Shown here in pieces: positions 45,024 to 54,257 of a DNA stretch of 64,000 bases. Below the pieces are notes generated by a model that was given only the letters and a program-made list of their open reading frames with translations, had not been told where the DNA came from and made no database searches. The translations under genes were made by a program, and so were the position numbers. The stretch spans positions 1-64,000 of the forward strand of contig CAYGZL010000052.1 in NCBI GenBank assembly GCA_964354345.1, given 5' to 3'. This stretch comes from CAYGZL01 sp964354345 (GTDB taxonomy: Bacteria; Chloroflexota; Anaerolineae; Anaerolineales; UBA4823). How positions within the stretch are numbered: position 1 is the first letter of the stretch; each line of letters starts with the position of its first letter.

Positions 45024-46037
45024 ATGGCACTCGAGATATTTACACGCACGATGATTCCCGCAGTTGAGAGGGAAATGCAGCAGGTTGTCACCCGAGCAGG
45101 CGGTTTGAACACGGAGGCATTGCGTCAGATGCTGGCTTACCATATGGGGTGGGAAGGCGAGGGCGCCGGTCCAGAGGCGCGTGGCAAACGTATTCGCCCA
45201 TTATTGGTTTTACTCTCCAACGCTTCCGCTGGCGGTAATTGGCGACACGCTCTGCCAGCAGCAGCCGCAGTCGAGTTGATCCATAATTTTTCACTGATTC
45301 ACGATGATATTGAAGATAACAGTCCTCTCCGTCGTGGTCGCGTCACAGTTTGGGCGCAGTGGGGTATTCCCCAGGCAATCAATGCCGGCGATGCGGTATT
45401 AATTCTGGCTCACCTGGCAATACTGGGCTTAGAGGAATCCGCTTCACCCACCATCACCTTACAGGCCAGCCGCATCATATATGAAACTTGCCTCCACTTA
45501 ACCCAGGGGCAGTACTTGGATATTCATTATGAAGGATCTACCGATCTGACAATCGAATCTTATTGGCCAATGGTAGAGGGGAAGACTGCCGCTTTGCTGG
45601 CTGCGTGTACTGAATTGGGTGCATTGATTGCAGAAACGTCAACGAATCGACGCATTGCATACCGTAAATTTGGGGTGCAATTAGGCAAAGCTTTCCAGGT
45701 CTTCGATGATTTTCTCGGTATATGGGGAGATGCCGCTCTGACTGGAAAACCGTCTGATAGCGATCTGGTCTCGGGGAAGAAATCACTGCCCGTTTTGTAT
45801 GGTTTGGCGCAAGGAGGACCTTTTGCACAACGTTGGGCCCAAGGTGCGATTGCATCACCTGAAGTACCCGCCCTGGCCGCCCAACTGGCCAAAGAAGGCG
45901 CCAAAGACTATACGCAAGGTGAAGCAGCCAGGTTGACCGAACAAGCGTTACAAGCCTTGCAGGAAGCCGATCCCCAGGGCGAAGCTGGCCAAGCTTTGAT
46001 CGAATTGGCGCATAAGTTGTTAAACCGAACTTCATAG
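45024..46037 (+). CDS. Polyprenyl (geranylgeranyl-type) diphosphate synthase
   Basis: 337 residues of the trans-prenyltransferase fold. First Asp-rich motif in LIHDDIEDNSPLRRGR, second region QVFDDFLGIWGD, where the usual DDxxD reads DDFLG followed by GD, as in several actinobacterial and Chloroflexi enzymes. Condenses IPP with allylic diphosphate to make C15-C20 or longer products for quinones, carotenoids or lipid carriers. Follows fni by 8 bases. Chain length cannot be told from sequence. Confidence 0.92.
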   Translation: MALEIFTRTMIPAVEREMQQVVTRAGGLNTEALRQMLAYHMGWEGEGAGPEARGKRIRPLLVLLSNASAGGNWRHALPAAAAVELIHNFSLIHDDIEDNSPLRRGRVTVWAQWGIPQAINAGDAVLILAHLAILGLEESASPTITLQASRIIYETCLHLTQGQYLDIHYEGSTDLTIESYWPMVEGKTAALLAACTELGALIAETSTNRRIAYRKFGVQLGKAFQVFDDFLGIWGDAALTGKPSDSDLVSGKKSLPVLYGLAQGGPFAQRWAQGAIASPEVPALAAQLAKEGAKDYTQGEAARLTEQALQALQEADPQGEAGQALIELAHKLLNRTS

Positions 46038-46044
46038 ACTTAAA

Positions 46045-47295
46045 CTAAACAAATTCCAGGAATACCTGGTTGCCCACCATCCGACCTCGGGCAGTCAACC
46101 TGAGAATGTCACCTGTGTTGGGATCCCATTCTAGTAAACCGACCTTAATGAGACGTTCGATTTGCCGCCCATAGACATCTAACAGGGATTCTCCAAACCT
46201 GGCGCGAAAACCATCCTTCGACACACCCTCGCGGGTTAAGCGTAATCCCATCATCATCAGATCTCCTTGTTCAGTAGTGCGATCTACAGGTTGAACAACC
46301 TGCGTAGCTGGCGTTTGGGGAAAAGGTAAAGATGCCCCAGACCTGCTTCCATCTGGTAAGCAACGCTGGATGTAAGCCTGTGGCGCCAGGACATTCACAG
46401 TCCGAACGCCTCCCGCAAAACCATGCGCTCCCGCACCCAACCCCAGATAAGGTAATGTTCGCCAGTATTGTAGGTTGTGGCGGCAGGCCAGCCACGGAGT
46501 TTCCGTATCAGGGCAACCGCTCGGTAACCGATCGATATCCCTGCCTCGATTTGTGCGCGCCCAATTAGAAATTTCATACTGCTGGTAACCAGCCATTTCC
46601 AACCGTTCGCTGGCCCACTCAACCATATCTGCTGCCAGATCCACATCCGGATCCGCAATTAAACCTCGCTGCGCCCAATTGGCCAGCGGTGTGCCATGCT
46701 CTAATGTCAAAGCGTACAAGGAAAAATGCTCCGGATACAATCCCAACGCCAACTCAAGGGTATGTTGCCAGGTTTCCATCCGCTGTTGCGGCAATCCATA
46801 GATCAAATCCAGGTTAAGGTTTTTAAAGCCAGCCTGACGCGCCCAGGTAACTGACTGGATAACGTCTTGATAATCGTGCTGTCGTTCTAACAAACGGAGC
46901 TCTTCCGGATTGGCCGACTGTACACCCAGACTTAATCGGTCAATACCCAAAGACCGCAACCCGTGTAGATATACACGATTGAGAGTACCCGGGTTCGCCT
47001 CCACGGTCATTTCTAAATCGGTCGCCCAACGAAAAGCGTTTTGTAATGCCGTTACGATCTGCGTGAACTCCGGAAGGGAAAGTAAGGAAGGGGTCCCCCC
47101 ACCAAAGTATATTGTATGAACCGGCAGCTGTTTTTCTGTGTTCTCCGTCAGAAATTGAATTTCAGCACATAAAGCGCGGACATATTCTGGGATCAAAGAC
47201 TCCAGGCCAGAGAAAGTATTGAAATCACAATAACCGCAACGATGACGGCAAAAAGGAATATGAAGATAAAGGCTATAGAAGCTGTCGGCAGCCAT
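46045..47295 (-). CDS. hemW: HemW-like radical-SAM protein
   Basis: About 416 residues of the HemW family (haem chaperone, formerly called coproporphyrinogen III oxidase-like). Radical-SAM triad in HIPFCRHRCGYCDFNTF near the start, TIYFGGGTPSLL and GVQSANPEELRLL, with a HemN C-terminal domain. The open frame extends to 47388, but that part overlaps the LysM gene's promoter and is not conserved in type; MAADSFYSLYLHIPFC at 47295 fits the family. Divergent from the LysM-protein gene, 7 bases from the convergent prenyl synthase. Confidence 0.9.
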   Translation of the reverse strand: MAADSFYSLYLHIPFCRHRCGYCDFNTFSGLESLIPEYVRALCAEIQFLTENTEKQLPVHTIYFGGGTPSLLSLPEFTQIVTALQNAFRWATDLEMTVEANPGTLNRVYLHGLRSLGIDRLSLGVQSANPEELRLLERQHDYQDVIQSVTWARQAGFKNLNLDLIYGLPQQRMETWQHTLELALGLYPEHFSLYALTLEHGTPLANWAQRGLIADPDVDLAADMVEWASERLEMAGYQQYEISNWARTNRGRDIDRLPSGCPDTETPWLACRHNLQYWRTLPYLGLGAGAHGFAGGVRTVNVLAPQAYIQRCLPDGSRSGASLPFPQTPATQVVQPVDRTTEQGDLMMMGLRLTREGVSKDGFRARFGESLLDVYGRQIERLIKVGLLEWDPNTGDILRLTARGRMVGNQVFLEFV

Positions 47296-47417
47296 CAAAG
47301 CTGGAGTATACCACGCTGGTTTGCCCTTTACCTTTCCTTGAAGGCTGGTATAATCCGTGTGTTTAGCCGCTGGCTCGGGCTTATTCACCCAACCAGCCTT
47401 CTGTTGATTGAAACGTT

Positions 47418-48584
47418 ATGAGTCCTGAATCTACAACCAAACCGACGAAAATCTGTCCCACCTGTGGAACGCGTGTGAACGAGGATGCGGTTCGTTGCCT
47501 GGTTTGTGGCACCGATCTGACAGTTCTTGAAAAATCTATTCACCCCCCGAAAGTTGTTCAAGGCAGCCGGATGCCCGAGGTCACTTTCGGTCTCCCCGCC
47601 GCATTGGGACTATTAGCGCTTTTTCTTGGGATCGGGGCGCTGTTAGTCTATTTTGCCATGCGCCAGACAACAACACCAATTGTTCAAGCCACTGCCACAC
47701 CTACCGTTACCATCACACCGACACCTACAACATCACTTACTCCGATCCCCCCTACGCTCACGTACACGCCACTTCCCAGTCCAACACCGCTTACCTACAA
47801 AGTCAAAGCCAATGACAGTTGTAGTACGATCGCCTATGCTTTCAAAGTTTCAATCCAGAGTATCGTGCTGCTAAACAACCTTCCTGCTACCTGCACTACG
47901 TTGGTAATCGGGCAGGAGCTTTTCATTCCACAACCGACTCCAACATCTACCCCTTTGCCAACCTCGACCCTGAGCGCAGCCGAAGCCACTGAGGCTGCCT
48001 GTCAGAAGGCAGATTATACCGTCCAGGATAAGGACACGCTTAGCAGTATATCACTGAACTATAATGTGCCTTCGGACGCAATCATACAATATAATGGACT
48101 GGTCAATAATATAGTTCGTTCAGGACAAAAATTAGTCATCCCGTTGTGTGAACGTAGTCAGGCAGGGGTGACGCCAACTCCCACCATCCCACCGCCCTAT
48201 CCGGCAGCCAACCTGTTGCTGCCAGCCGATGGTGCAGTCTTCATGTCAATCGATGATATTGTCACCTTACAATGGGCTTCGGTTGGTACGCTACGGGAGA
48301 ACGAGTCCTATGCCATTACTGCGGAAGATATCACGGAAGGCCAGGGTCGGAAGATAGTCGTGTATGTTACTGATACCAAACTCATCATGCCCTCCACCTT
48401 CCGTTCGAGCGATCCAGCTCCGCATGTAATCCGCTGGTGGATTTCTACAGTTCGCCAGATTGGCACGGACGACGCCGGGAATCCCATCTGGGATCCAGCT
48501 GGCGCGATCAGTGCGCCGCGCGTCTTTGCCTGGGTTGGCGGTTCCTCCGGCTTGCCCATTACAACACCCACAACCAATAAATAA
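47418..48584 (+). CDS. Zinc-ribbon, membrane-anchored double-LysM protein
   Basis: 388 residues. Residues 10-35 form a zinc ribbon (CPTCGTRVNEDAVRCLVCG), then one membrane helix at about 57-80, a Thr/Pro-rich linker, and LysM domains near 126-170 and 198-245 (YTVQDKDTLSSISLNYNVPS), separated by another TPTSTP-type linker. The last 120 residues form a beta-rich domain (LLLPADGAVF and DIVTLQWAS). LysM binds peptidoglycan. Cytoplasmic ribbon, outward LysM is the likely topology. An upstream TATAAT at about 47361 fits its promoter. Confidence 0.85.
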   Translation: MSPESTTKPTKICPTCGTRVNEDAVRCLVCGTDLTVLEKSIHPPKVVQGSRMPEVTFGLPAALGLLALFLGIGALLVYFAMRQTTTPIVQATATPTVTITPTPTTSLTPIPPTLTYTPLPSPTPLTYKVKANDSCSTIAYAFKVSIQSIVLLNNLPATCTTLVIGQELFIPQPTPTSTPLPTSTLSAAEATEAACQKADYTVQDKDTLSSISLNYNVPSDAIIQYNGLVNNIVRSGQKLVIPLCERSQAGVTPTPTIPPPYPAANLLLPADGAVFMSIDDIVTLQWASVGTLRENESYAITAEDITEGQGRKIVVYVTDTKLIMPSTFRSSDPAPHVIRWWISTVRQIGTDDAGNPIWDPAGAISAPRVFAWVGGSSGLPITTPTTNK

Positions 48585-48594
48585 TATTGGAATC

Positions 48595-48924
48595 CTAGTA
48601 CAAACATGGATCGGTTATGCGCAAGACAGCATGGCCATAACCAGGGATGACCTGACCCGATATCAGTGTCTGCCAGGCACACTCCCGGAGTTGCTCCGGT
48701 GTCGGAATTCCGCAGCTCTGGAATGGTGAAGCCGCGGAAACGGATACCCTCGTTTGGGTCGACACAAGAAATATCAGTAACCAACGATTTATTATTTCGG
48801 TCACCACCGCATACCTGGCCGATGGGAACTTCATCTACCTTGACTTCACTGGACTCTTTGACCAGCTTCCGTACACGTTCGCGCCAGGCAGTAGCCGGAT
48901 TGCGAATTTATCGTGTAGGATCAT
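48595..48924 (-). pseudogene. Citrate synthase relic with internal deletion
   Basis: On the minus strand ATG 48924, behind AAGGAGCGAAGG, begins MILHDKFA, then a shifted frame gives WRERVRKLVKESSEVKVDEV, later SCVDPNEGIRFRGFTIPELR, a clear eukaryotic-type citrate synthase N-terminus. Near 48700 it jumps, in another frame, to ECAWQTLISGQVIPGYGHAV followed by LRITDP, the segment with a catalytic His, and ends at 48595. About 200 codons in the middle and over 100 at the end are missing. It lies 28 bases downstream of the mdh stop, on the same strand. Confidence 0.75.
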
Positions 48925-48951
48925 CCTTCGCTCCTTCTCTGTTGAGTTGAT

Positions 48952-49878
48952 TTAGAACTTCAACTTAGCAATACTCTCGGTCACGCCACGGGCAGACTTC
49001 TTCAACAAGGCAATCTCAGCCTCGGTAAGTTTATACTCAACAACTTTCTCAATGCCCTGCCGTCCTAATTGAACCGGAACACCGAAGAAAATATCATTCA
49101 ATCCATATTGACCCGAAAGGTAAGCAGAGGCCGGAACAATTAAATGCTTATCTTTCAAAATTGCTTCTACCATCTGAGCCACCGCAACCGATGGCGCATA
49201 ATAAGCGCTACCTGTCTTCAGCAAGCTGACAATCTCTCCGCCACCGCTACGTGTACGATCAACAATAGCTGTCAGCCGGTCAGGCGGAAGCACATCCTCC
49301 AAAGGAATACCTGCAACATTAGAGTGCCTGGTTAAAGGCACCATCTCATTGCCATGTCCACCCAATACATAGCAATGAATATTTTCCACACTGACACCCA
49401 GTTCCAACGCCACAAACGCGCGCATCCTGGCCGAGTCGAGGATTCCAGCTTGACCCACCACACGGTAAGGTTCTATCTTAGCGACTTTCATCGCCAGGTA
49501 AGACATCACATCCAGCGGATTGGTCAGGATAATCAGGATTGCATCGGGCGAAAATTTTATCGCTTCCAGCGCTGCTTTTTGAACAATTTCAGCATTGGCA
49601 AACAACAAATCATCCCGGCTCATGCCGGGCTTGCGCGGCAGACCTGCCGTGATGACCACAATATCCGATCCAGCCGTTGCGGTAAAATCATTACTACCAA
49701 TCACATTGACATCCTTACCGATAACCGGCATCGACTCGAGCAGATCAAGGGCTTTCCCTTGGGGCATGCCTGGCAACACATCCACCAACACCAGGTCGGC
49801 AATTTCACGTTCGGCTAACCAGTGAGCAGTAGTCGAACCGGTCATACCAGCACCAACGATCGCCACTTTGTTCTTCAT
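48952..49878 (-). CDS. mdh: Malate dehydrogenase
   Basis: 308 residues of the LDH-like MDH group. NAD-binding VAIVGAGMTGSTTAHWLAE, malate-specific Arg in LPRKPGMSRDDL, proton-relay His in VLGGHGNEMVPLTRHSN. Interconverts malate and oxaloacetate. 51 bases downstream of trxB on the same strand and probably cotranscribed; it precedes the gltA relic, so an mdh-gltA pair once existed. Confidence 0.95.
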   Translation of the reverse strand: MKNKVAIVGAGMTGSTTAHWLAEREIADLVLVDVLPGMPQGKALDLLESMPVIGKDVNVIGSNDFTATAGSDIVVITAGLPRKPGMSRDDLLFANAEIVQKAALEAIKFSPDAILIILTNPLDVMSYLAMKVAKIEPYRVVGQAGILDSARMRAFVALELGVSVENIHCYVLGGHGNEMVPLTRHSNVAGIPLEDVLPPDRLTAIVDRTRSGGGEIVSLLKTGSAYYAPSVAVAQMVEAILKDKHLIVPASAYLSGQYGLNDIFFGVPVQLGRQGIEKVVEYKLTEAEIALLKKSARGVTESIAKLKF

Positions 49879-49929
49879 AATATATTCCTGAGGAAAAAAC
49901 AGGTTTATTAGCGCCTGCGCGCAGAAAGG

Positions 49930-50904
49930 TTAAAGTAACTGTTCATCCAGAAAATGGTTCACCTGGATCGCAGCCACGGCGCCCATACCGGCGGAGGTTA
50001 TTACCTGACGGAAATACGGATCCGTAACTTCACCAGCCGCATAAACACCCGGAATGTTCGTTTGCATCGTGCGATCCGTTACCAGATATCCCAAACCATC
50101 CATAGTTAATTGATTCTGGAATAACTGAGTGTTCGGTGTGTGCCCAATGAAAATAAACAGGCCATCCGTGGGATATTCTGTCTCAACGCCTGTAAGCACA
50201 TTTTTCAAAACAACACCACGCAGAGATTGATCGCCCAGGATTGAGGTTATTATTGAGTTCCAAACAAATTTTATCTTAGGATGCGACATGGCGCGCTTTT
50301 GTAATAAAGCCTCAGCCCGCAAGGTATCGCGCCGGTGGATAACGGTCACAGTATTCGCGTAGCGCGTTAGAAATAAACCCTCCTCCAAAGCGCTATCCCC
50401 ACCGCCCACAACCACGACCTCTTTATCCTTAAAAAACCAACCATCACAAGTGGCACAGTAGGAAACCCCGCGACCGGTCAATTCTTTTTCCCCCGACACA
50501 TTGAGATGACGGGGAGTCGCCCCAGTAGTTATTATCAGGGACTCCGCCAGGTAAGTTGTGTTATACGTTTGTACCCGAAACGGACGATGCGATAAATCCA
50601 CTGCTGTCGCGGTGTCAAATTCGATCTTTGCGCCAAACCGTTCCGCTTGCTTTTGGAATAACTCCGTTAATTGCTGGCCGCCAACCCCCTCAGGAAACCC
50701 TGGGTAGTTTTCAATAGAATAAGTTAATGAGACCTGCCCACCAAGTTCCATACCCGTTAAGACTACTGGAACAAGATCCGCTCGGGCAGTATAAAGTGCG
50801 GCGGTTAAGCCAGCAGGACCAGAACCAAGGATTAAAACCCTGACCGGAGTCACACCAGCACTTACAGCACCGCCTGGGAGATTGGATAAGTTGAATTCAA
50901 ACAT
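49930..50904 (-). CDS. trxB: Thioredoxin reductase
   Basis: 324 residues with FAD motif ILGSGPAGLTAALYTARAD, redox pair in SYCATCDGWFF (CATC), NADPH motif VVGGGDSALEEGLFL and C-terminal GVYAAGEVTDPYFRQ. The last motif has Glu in AAGEV where most TrxBs have Asp (AAGDV). Reduces thioredoxin. Start at ATG 50904 carries an N-terminal extension of about 20 residues before the FAD motif. Confidence 0.93.
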   Translation of the reverse strand: MFEFNLSNLPGGAVSAGVTPVRVLILGSGPAGLTAALYTARADLVPVVLTGMELGGQVSLTYSIENYPGFPEGVGGQQLTELFQKQAERFGAKIEFDTATAVDLSHRPFRVQTYNTTYLAESLIITTGATPRHLNVSGEKELTGRGVSYCATCDGWFFKDKEVVVVGGGDSALEEGLFLTRYANTVTVIHRRDTLRAEALLQKRAMSHPKIKFVWNSIITSILGDQSLRGVVLKNVLTGVETEYPTDGLFIFIGHTPNTQLFQNQLTMDGLGYLVTDRTMQTNIPGVYAAGEVTDPYFRQVITSAGMGAVAAIQVNHFLDEQLL

Positions 50905-50952
50905 AACACTCTCATCCTCAAAAAAAGTATTATAAAAAGCAAATCACTCTCC

Positions 50953-50979
50953 ATTCTACCAGATGCGTGAAAGGTTCAA
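50953..50979 (-). promoter_or_regulatory. Possible promoter of trxB-mdh
   Basis: On the minus strand TTGAAC (complement of 50974-50979), a 15-base spacer, and TAGAAT (complement of 50953-50958) with a TGG extension. Spacer is short. Confidence 0.4.
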
Positions 50980-51009
50980 AAGTTACTATAATTTCTACCG
51001 GTAATAAAC

Positions 51010-51040
51010 AACGCAACCCGGCATACTCACGGGTTGCGTT
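51010..51040 (-). terminator. Terminator after pnp
   Basis: AACGCAACCCG (51010-51020) pairs with CGGGTTGCGTT (51030-51040); on the minus strand it is followed by a T-rich stretch (GTTTATTAC). 41 bases past the pnp stop. Confidence 0.75.
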
Positions 51041-51081
51041 ATTACGAAATGACATCACTTGCTAAGGAACTGACAGTGTGG

Positions 51082-53313
51082 CTATCGGCGGTTACCACCA
51101 CCACCAGAACCACGCCGATCATTCCCTTGATCACGCGGGCGCTGGGAAGAATAAGGTCGACCACCGGATGATTTCCCACCACCGCTACGCGGCCGATCAC
51201 GATCTTGGGCTTCTTCAGCCGTCCAGCCTTCCAACACAGCCTGACGCGAAAGGCGGATTTTCCCTTGGGCGTCAATGTCGGTCACCATCACGGTAATTTC
51301 ATCACCGAGTCGCACAATATCTTCGACCTTCTCAACACGTTGAGAGTCAAGCTGTGAGATATGGACCATGCCATCCATGTTGGGTAGTATTTCCACAAAC
51401 GCGCCGAAGTCTGCCACACGGACCACCTTGCCTGTGTAAATTCGCCCGACCACAGCCGTCTCGGTTAAGCTTTCAATTCGTTCACGCGCTTTCCGAGCCC
51501 TTTCACCATCCGAAGCGGCAATATATACCGAGCCGTCATCACCAATATCAATCTTGGCACCGGTCTCTTCCTGAATACTGCGAATCATCTTACCGCCTGG
51601 GCCAATAACTGCCCCAATTTTCTCCACCGGGATACTGATCCGGGTAATCCGAGGGACATGAGGCTTAAGGTCGGGATGCGGCTCTGGTATAACCGCCAGC
51701 ATCTTATCCAGGATCGCCAACCGACCGACTCGAGCCTGTTGCAATGCCTTCGACATGATCTCAGAGGTTATTCCTTTGATCTTGATATCCATCTGCAAGG
51801 CAGTGATCCCCTGGGTTGTTCCAGCTACTTTGAAGTCCATATCACCCAGGTGATCCTCAGCTCCCAGGATATCCGTCAGGATTGCATAGCGATCACCCTC
51901 TTTGATAAGTCCCATCGCCACGCCAGATACTGGCGCCAGAATGGGTACACCTGTATCCATTAACGCCAGCGTCGAACCACAAACAGACGCCATGGAGGTC
52001 GAGCCATTGGAAGATAACACTTCCGAAACCAGTCGCATGGTGTATGGGAATTCAGGTTCAGGTGGGATGACGGGGATCAGCGCGCGCTCTGCCAGTGCTC
52101 CATGTCCAACTTCCCGGCGTGAAGCCCCACGCAGCATTTTCACCTCACCTGTTGAGAAGGGTGGAAAATTGTAATGGTGAATGTATCGCTTCGTCTCGGC
52201 AGGAGATAAACCTTCTATCTCCTGGGCTTCCTTCGGTGTTCCCAGGGTGGCCAGCGTTAAAACCTGTGTTTCGCCACGAGTAAACAAACCAGCGCCATGG
52301 GCGCGCGGACTGACACCCACTTCACACCAAATCGGGCGGATATCCGTCAAGCCGCGCCCATCGGGGCGAATCCCTTGTTCGAGAATGCGTCGGCGGACGA
52401 CTGTTTTGTACACATCGTCAAAGGCTGATTGCACCATCGGGATTAATGTCTCATCTTCACCCGCTACCCCCGCCTGGATAGCATTTTTTAGCTCATCAAT
52501 GGCCTTGTTCCGCTCAGCTTTCTCATATATCTGGCTAAGGATTTCATTTAGTCGCCCCGTTGCCTGTTCGGTAACGGCTGCGTTGATCGCCTCGGCAACT
52601 GCATATGGAACATAAGCTCGCTTCGGTTTTCCAATTGCGGCTGCCATTTGTTCTTGAACATCAATCAAAGGCTGGATGGCTTTGTGTCCGAAATCTAAAG
52701 CCGCGATCATCGTAGTTTCAGAAACCTGGTTTGCACCACATTCGACCATCAAGATGGCATCCCGAGTCCCCGCCAACCGTAGATCTAAATTGGATTTTTC
52801 CAGTTCAGAATATCCAGGGTTCACTACGAATTGTCCATCAATCATCCCCACCCGCACAGCTCCAACTGGACCGCCCCAGGGCACATCCGAAATCATCAAA
52901 GCGGCGGAAGCAACATTCACGCCCAAGATATCGATGGGTGTTTCTCCATCCGATGAAAAGGCATAAAATACGACCTGGACATCGTTACGTAAATCCTTGG
53001 GAAAGAGCGGTCGTAGCGGACGATCAATCAGGCGCGCGGTCAGGATCGCATCCTCAGAGGGTCGGCCTTCACGCCGGAAGTAAGAGCCCGGGATGCGTCC
53101 CCCGGCATACATTCGTTCTTCATAATCTACTGTCAAAGGGAAAAAATCTATGCCTGTGCGAATCTCCGGCGCCATCGTGGCAGCCGCGAAGACCATCGTA
53201 TCGCCAACGCGTAGAGTCACCGAACCACCGGCCTGCCCGGCAAGCTTCCCCGTCTCAAAGGTAAACGTCAGTTTACCAACTGAGGTATTAAATTGTTTTC
53301 CTTCTGGTACCAT
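51082..53313 (-). CDS. pnp: Polyribonucleotide nucleotidyltransferase
   Basis: 743 residues: two RNase PH domains joined by a helical part, a KH domain (PVEKIGAVIGPGGKMIRSIQ near 556), an S1 domain (YTGKVVRVADFGAFVEILP near 625) and a Gly/Arg/Ser-rich C-terminal tail (about 700-743). It degrades RNA by phosphorolysis and contributes to the degradosome. Same strand as rpsO upstream, the classic rpsO-pnp order, with a terminator-like hairpin between. ATG 53313 follows GGAGGAAAA. Confidence 0.95.
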   Translation of the reverse strand: MVPEGKQFNTSVGKLTFTFETGKLAGQAGGSVTLRVGDTMVFAAATMAPEIRTGIDFFPLTVDYEERMYAGGRIPGSYFRREGRPSEDAILTARLIDRPLRPLFPKDLRNDVQVVFYAFSSDGETPIDILGVNVASAALMISDVPWGGPVGAVRVGMIDGQFVVNPGYSELEKSNLDLRLAGTRDAILMVECGANQVSETTMIAALDFGHKAIQPLIDVQEQMAAAIGKPKRAYVPYAVAEAINAAVTEQATGRLNEILSQIYEKAERNKAIDELKNAIQAGVAGEDETLIPMVQSAFDDVYKTVVRRRILEQGIRPDGRGLTDIRPIWCEVGVSPRAHGAGLFTRGETQVLTLATLGTPKEAQEIEGLSPAETKRYIHHYNFPPFSTGEVKMLRGASRREVGHGALAERALIPVIPPEPEFPYTMRLVSEVLSSNGSTSMASVCGSTLALMDTGVPILAPVSGVAMGLIKEGDRYAILTDILGAEDHLGDMDFKVAGTTQGITALQMDIKIKGITSEIMSKALQQARVGRLAILDKMLAVIPEPHPDLKPHVPRITRISIPVEKIGAVIGPGGKMIRSIQEETGAKIDIGDDGSVYIAASDGERARKARERIESLTETAVVGRIYTGKVVRVADFGAFVEILPNMDGMVHISQLDSQRVEKVEDIVRLGDEITVMVTDIDAQGKIRLSRQAVLEGWTAEEAQDRDRPRSGGGKSSGGRPYSSQRPRDQGNDRRGSGGGGNRR

Positions 53314-53432
53314 TTTTCCTCCTGGTACTCGCCCACCTAGTCAGGAACTGAAAGCCGCCGACAACTGCCTTTCCAAGAAGTTATCACCGCCTTTCAATGC
53401 CTAACCGGCAGGCGAAATAGTTTTTAAAAAAT

Positions 53433-53464
53433 GAGTAGATGGGAGACCTGCGCACCATCTACTC
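53433..53464 (-). terminator. Hairpin between rpsO and pnp
   Basis: GAGTAGATGG (53433-53442) pairs with CCATCTACTC (53455-53464); on the minus strand it is followed by ATTTTTTAAAAAC. An intrinsic, probably partial, terminator or processing site, as known between rpsO and pnp in other bacteria. Confidence 0.7.
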
Positions 53465-53476
53465 TGGTGTACGATC

Positions 53477-53749
53477 CTACTTGCGGCGGATACTCAAGCG
53501 ATCTGTTAGCGCCATATAGCGCGGGAAATCTTTCCGCCGAATATAAGCTAATAAACGCCGGCGCTGACCTACTAACTTCAACAATCCCCGGCGAGAGGAT
53601 TCATCATGCGAGTTCACCCGCAAGTGATCAGTTAATTGGTTGATGCGGGTCGTTAAAATTGCTACCTGCACCTCCGGAGAACCGGTATCGCCCTGGTGAC
53701 GAGCAAACTCCTCGATCACCTTGCCTTTCGCTTCTTTATCAATCGCCAT
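53477..53749 (-). CDS. rpsO: 30S ribosomal protein S15
   Basis: 90 residues with the typical S15 sequence (HQGDTGSPEVQVAILTTRIN, then HDESSRRGLLKLVGQRRRLL). Binds 16S rRNA and helps assemble the central domain. Normal length. ATG 53749. Promoter lies about 100 bases upstream. Confidence 0.97.
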   Translation of the reverse strand: MAIDKEAKGKVIEEFARHQGDTGSPEVQVAILTTRINQLTDHLRVNSHDESSRRGLLKLVGQRRRLLAYIRRKDFPRYMALTDRLSIRRK

Positions 53750-53846
53750 GACGTCTGCAAACTCCTTTCAAATAATAACCAGGCAGGTCTCCATTCCAGC
53801 AGCCAGCAGCCTGCGCCAACCACCAGAGGGTCAAGTCAGTGGACGG

Positions 53847-53875
53847 ATTATACCAAAAAGCTACGTTCACGGCAA
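53847..53875 (-). promoter_or_regulatory. Promoter of rpsO
   Basis: On the minus strand TTGCCG (complement of 53870-53875), 17-base spacer, TATAAT (complement of 53847-53852). Confidence 0.65.
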
Positions 53876-53884
53876 GCCTTACGA

Positions 53885-54059
53885 GTATCTTGTTGACCTT
53901 CCTAACGACGCACGTTTACGAATCGCTAATGGTGTTCGAGTGTATGTTGTAATCGAGTATACTCCTGGTAACGGGTGGCGGTAGATGCTTAATGTTGGGC
54001 GGCTTGAACCACATCAGAGAATCCACTGAAACTCAACACCATTCACAGGTAAGGACATA
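53885..54059. other. Gene-poor stretch between rpsO promoter and accessory region
   Basis: No convincing gene. A plus frame ending at 53984 reads YEYLVDLPNDARLRIANGVR then VYVVIEYTPGNGWR, which has protein-like composition but overlaps the rpsO promoter on the other strand and lacks a start with a ribosome-binding site. It may be the tail of a lost gene at the border with the accessory region. Confidence 0.3.
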
Positions 54060-54257
54060 ATGGACTTTTTCGAAACTATCAGGCAAAGAAGAAGCATCCG
54101 CTCCTATACAAACGAAGAAGTGACTGAAGAAGAAATAAAGATCCTTCTAGAAGCGGCAATACGTCCACCCTCAGCCTGCAATCGTCAAACCTGGCGTTTC
54201 GTGATTGTCAGAAAACCAGAGACGATCGAGGTTCTATATAGAAATAAAATTATTTGA
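54060..54257 (+). pseudogene. Nitroreductase-family N-terminal fragment
   Basis: 65 residues: MDFFETIRQRRSIRSYTNEE, then PPSACNRQTWRFVIV, the FMN-binding N-terminus of nitroreductases (normally 170-200 residues). It stops at 54255-54257, and nothing recognisable of the C-terminal half follows. Likely inactive. Abuts the next gene without a gap. Confidence 0.75.

Noticed and set aside
48308..48784. 158-residue minus-strand frame overlapping the LysM gene
   Set aside because: Only its first 25 residues or so belong to the citrate synthase relic; the rest is antisense to the LysM protein.
52731..53264. 177-residue plus-strand frame inside pnp
   Set aside because: Antisense shadow of pnp with no family resemblance.
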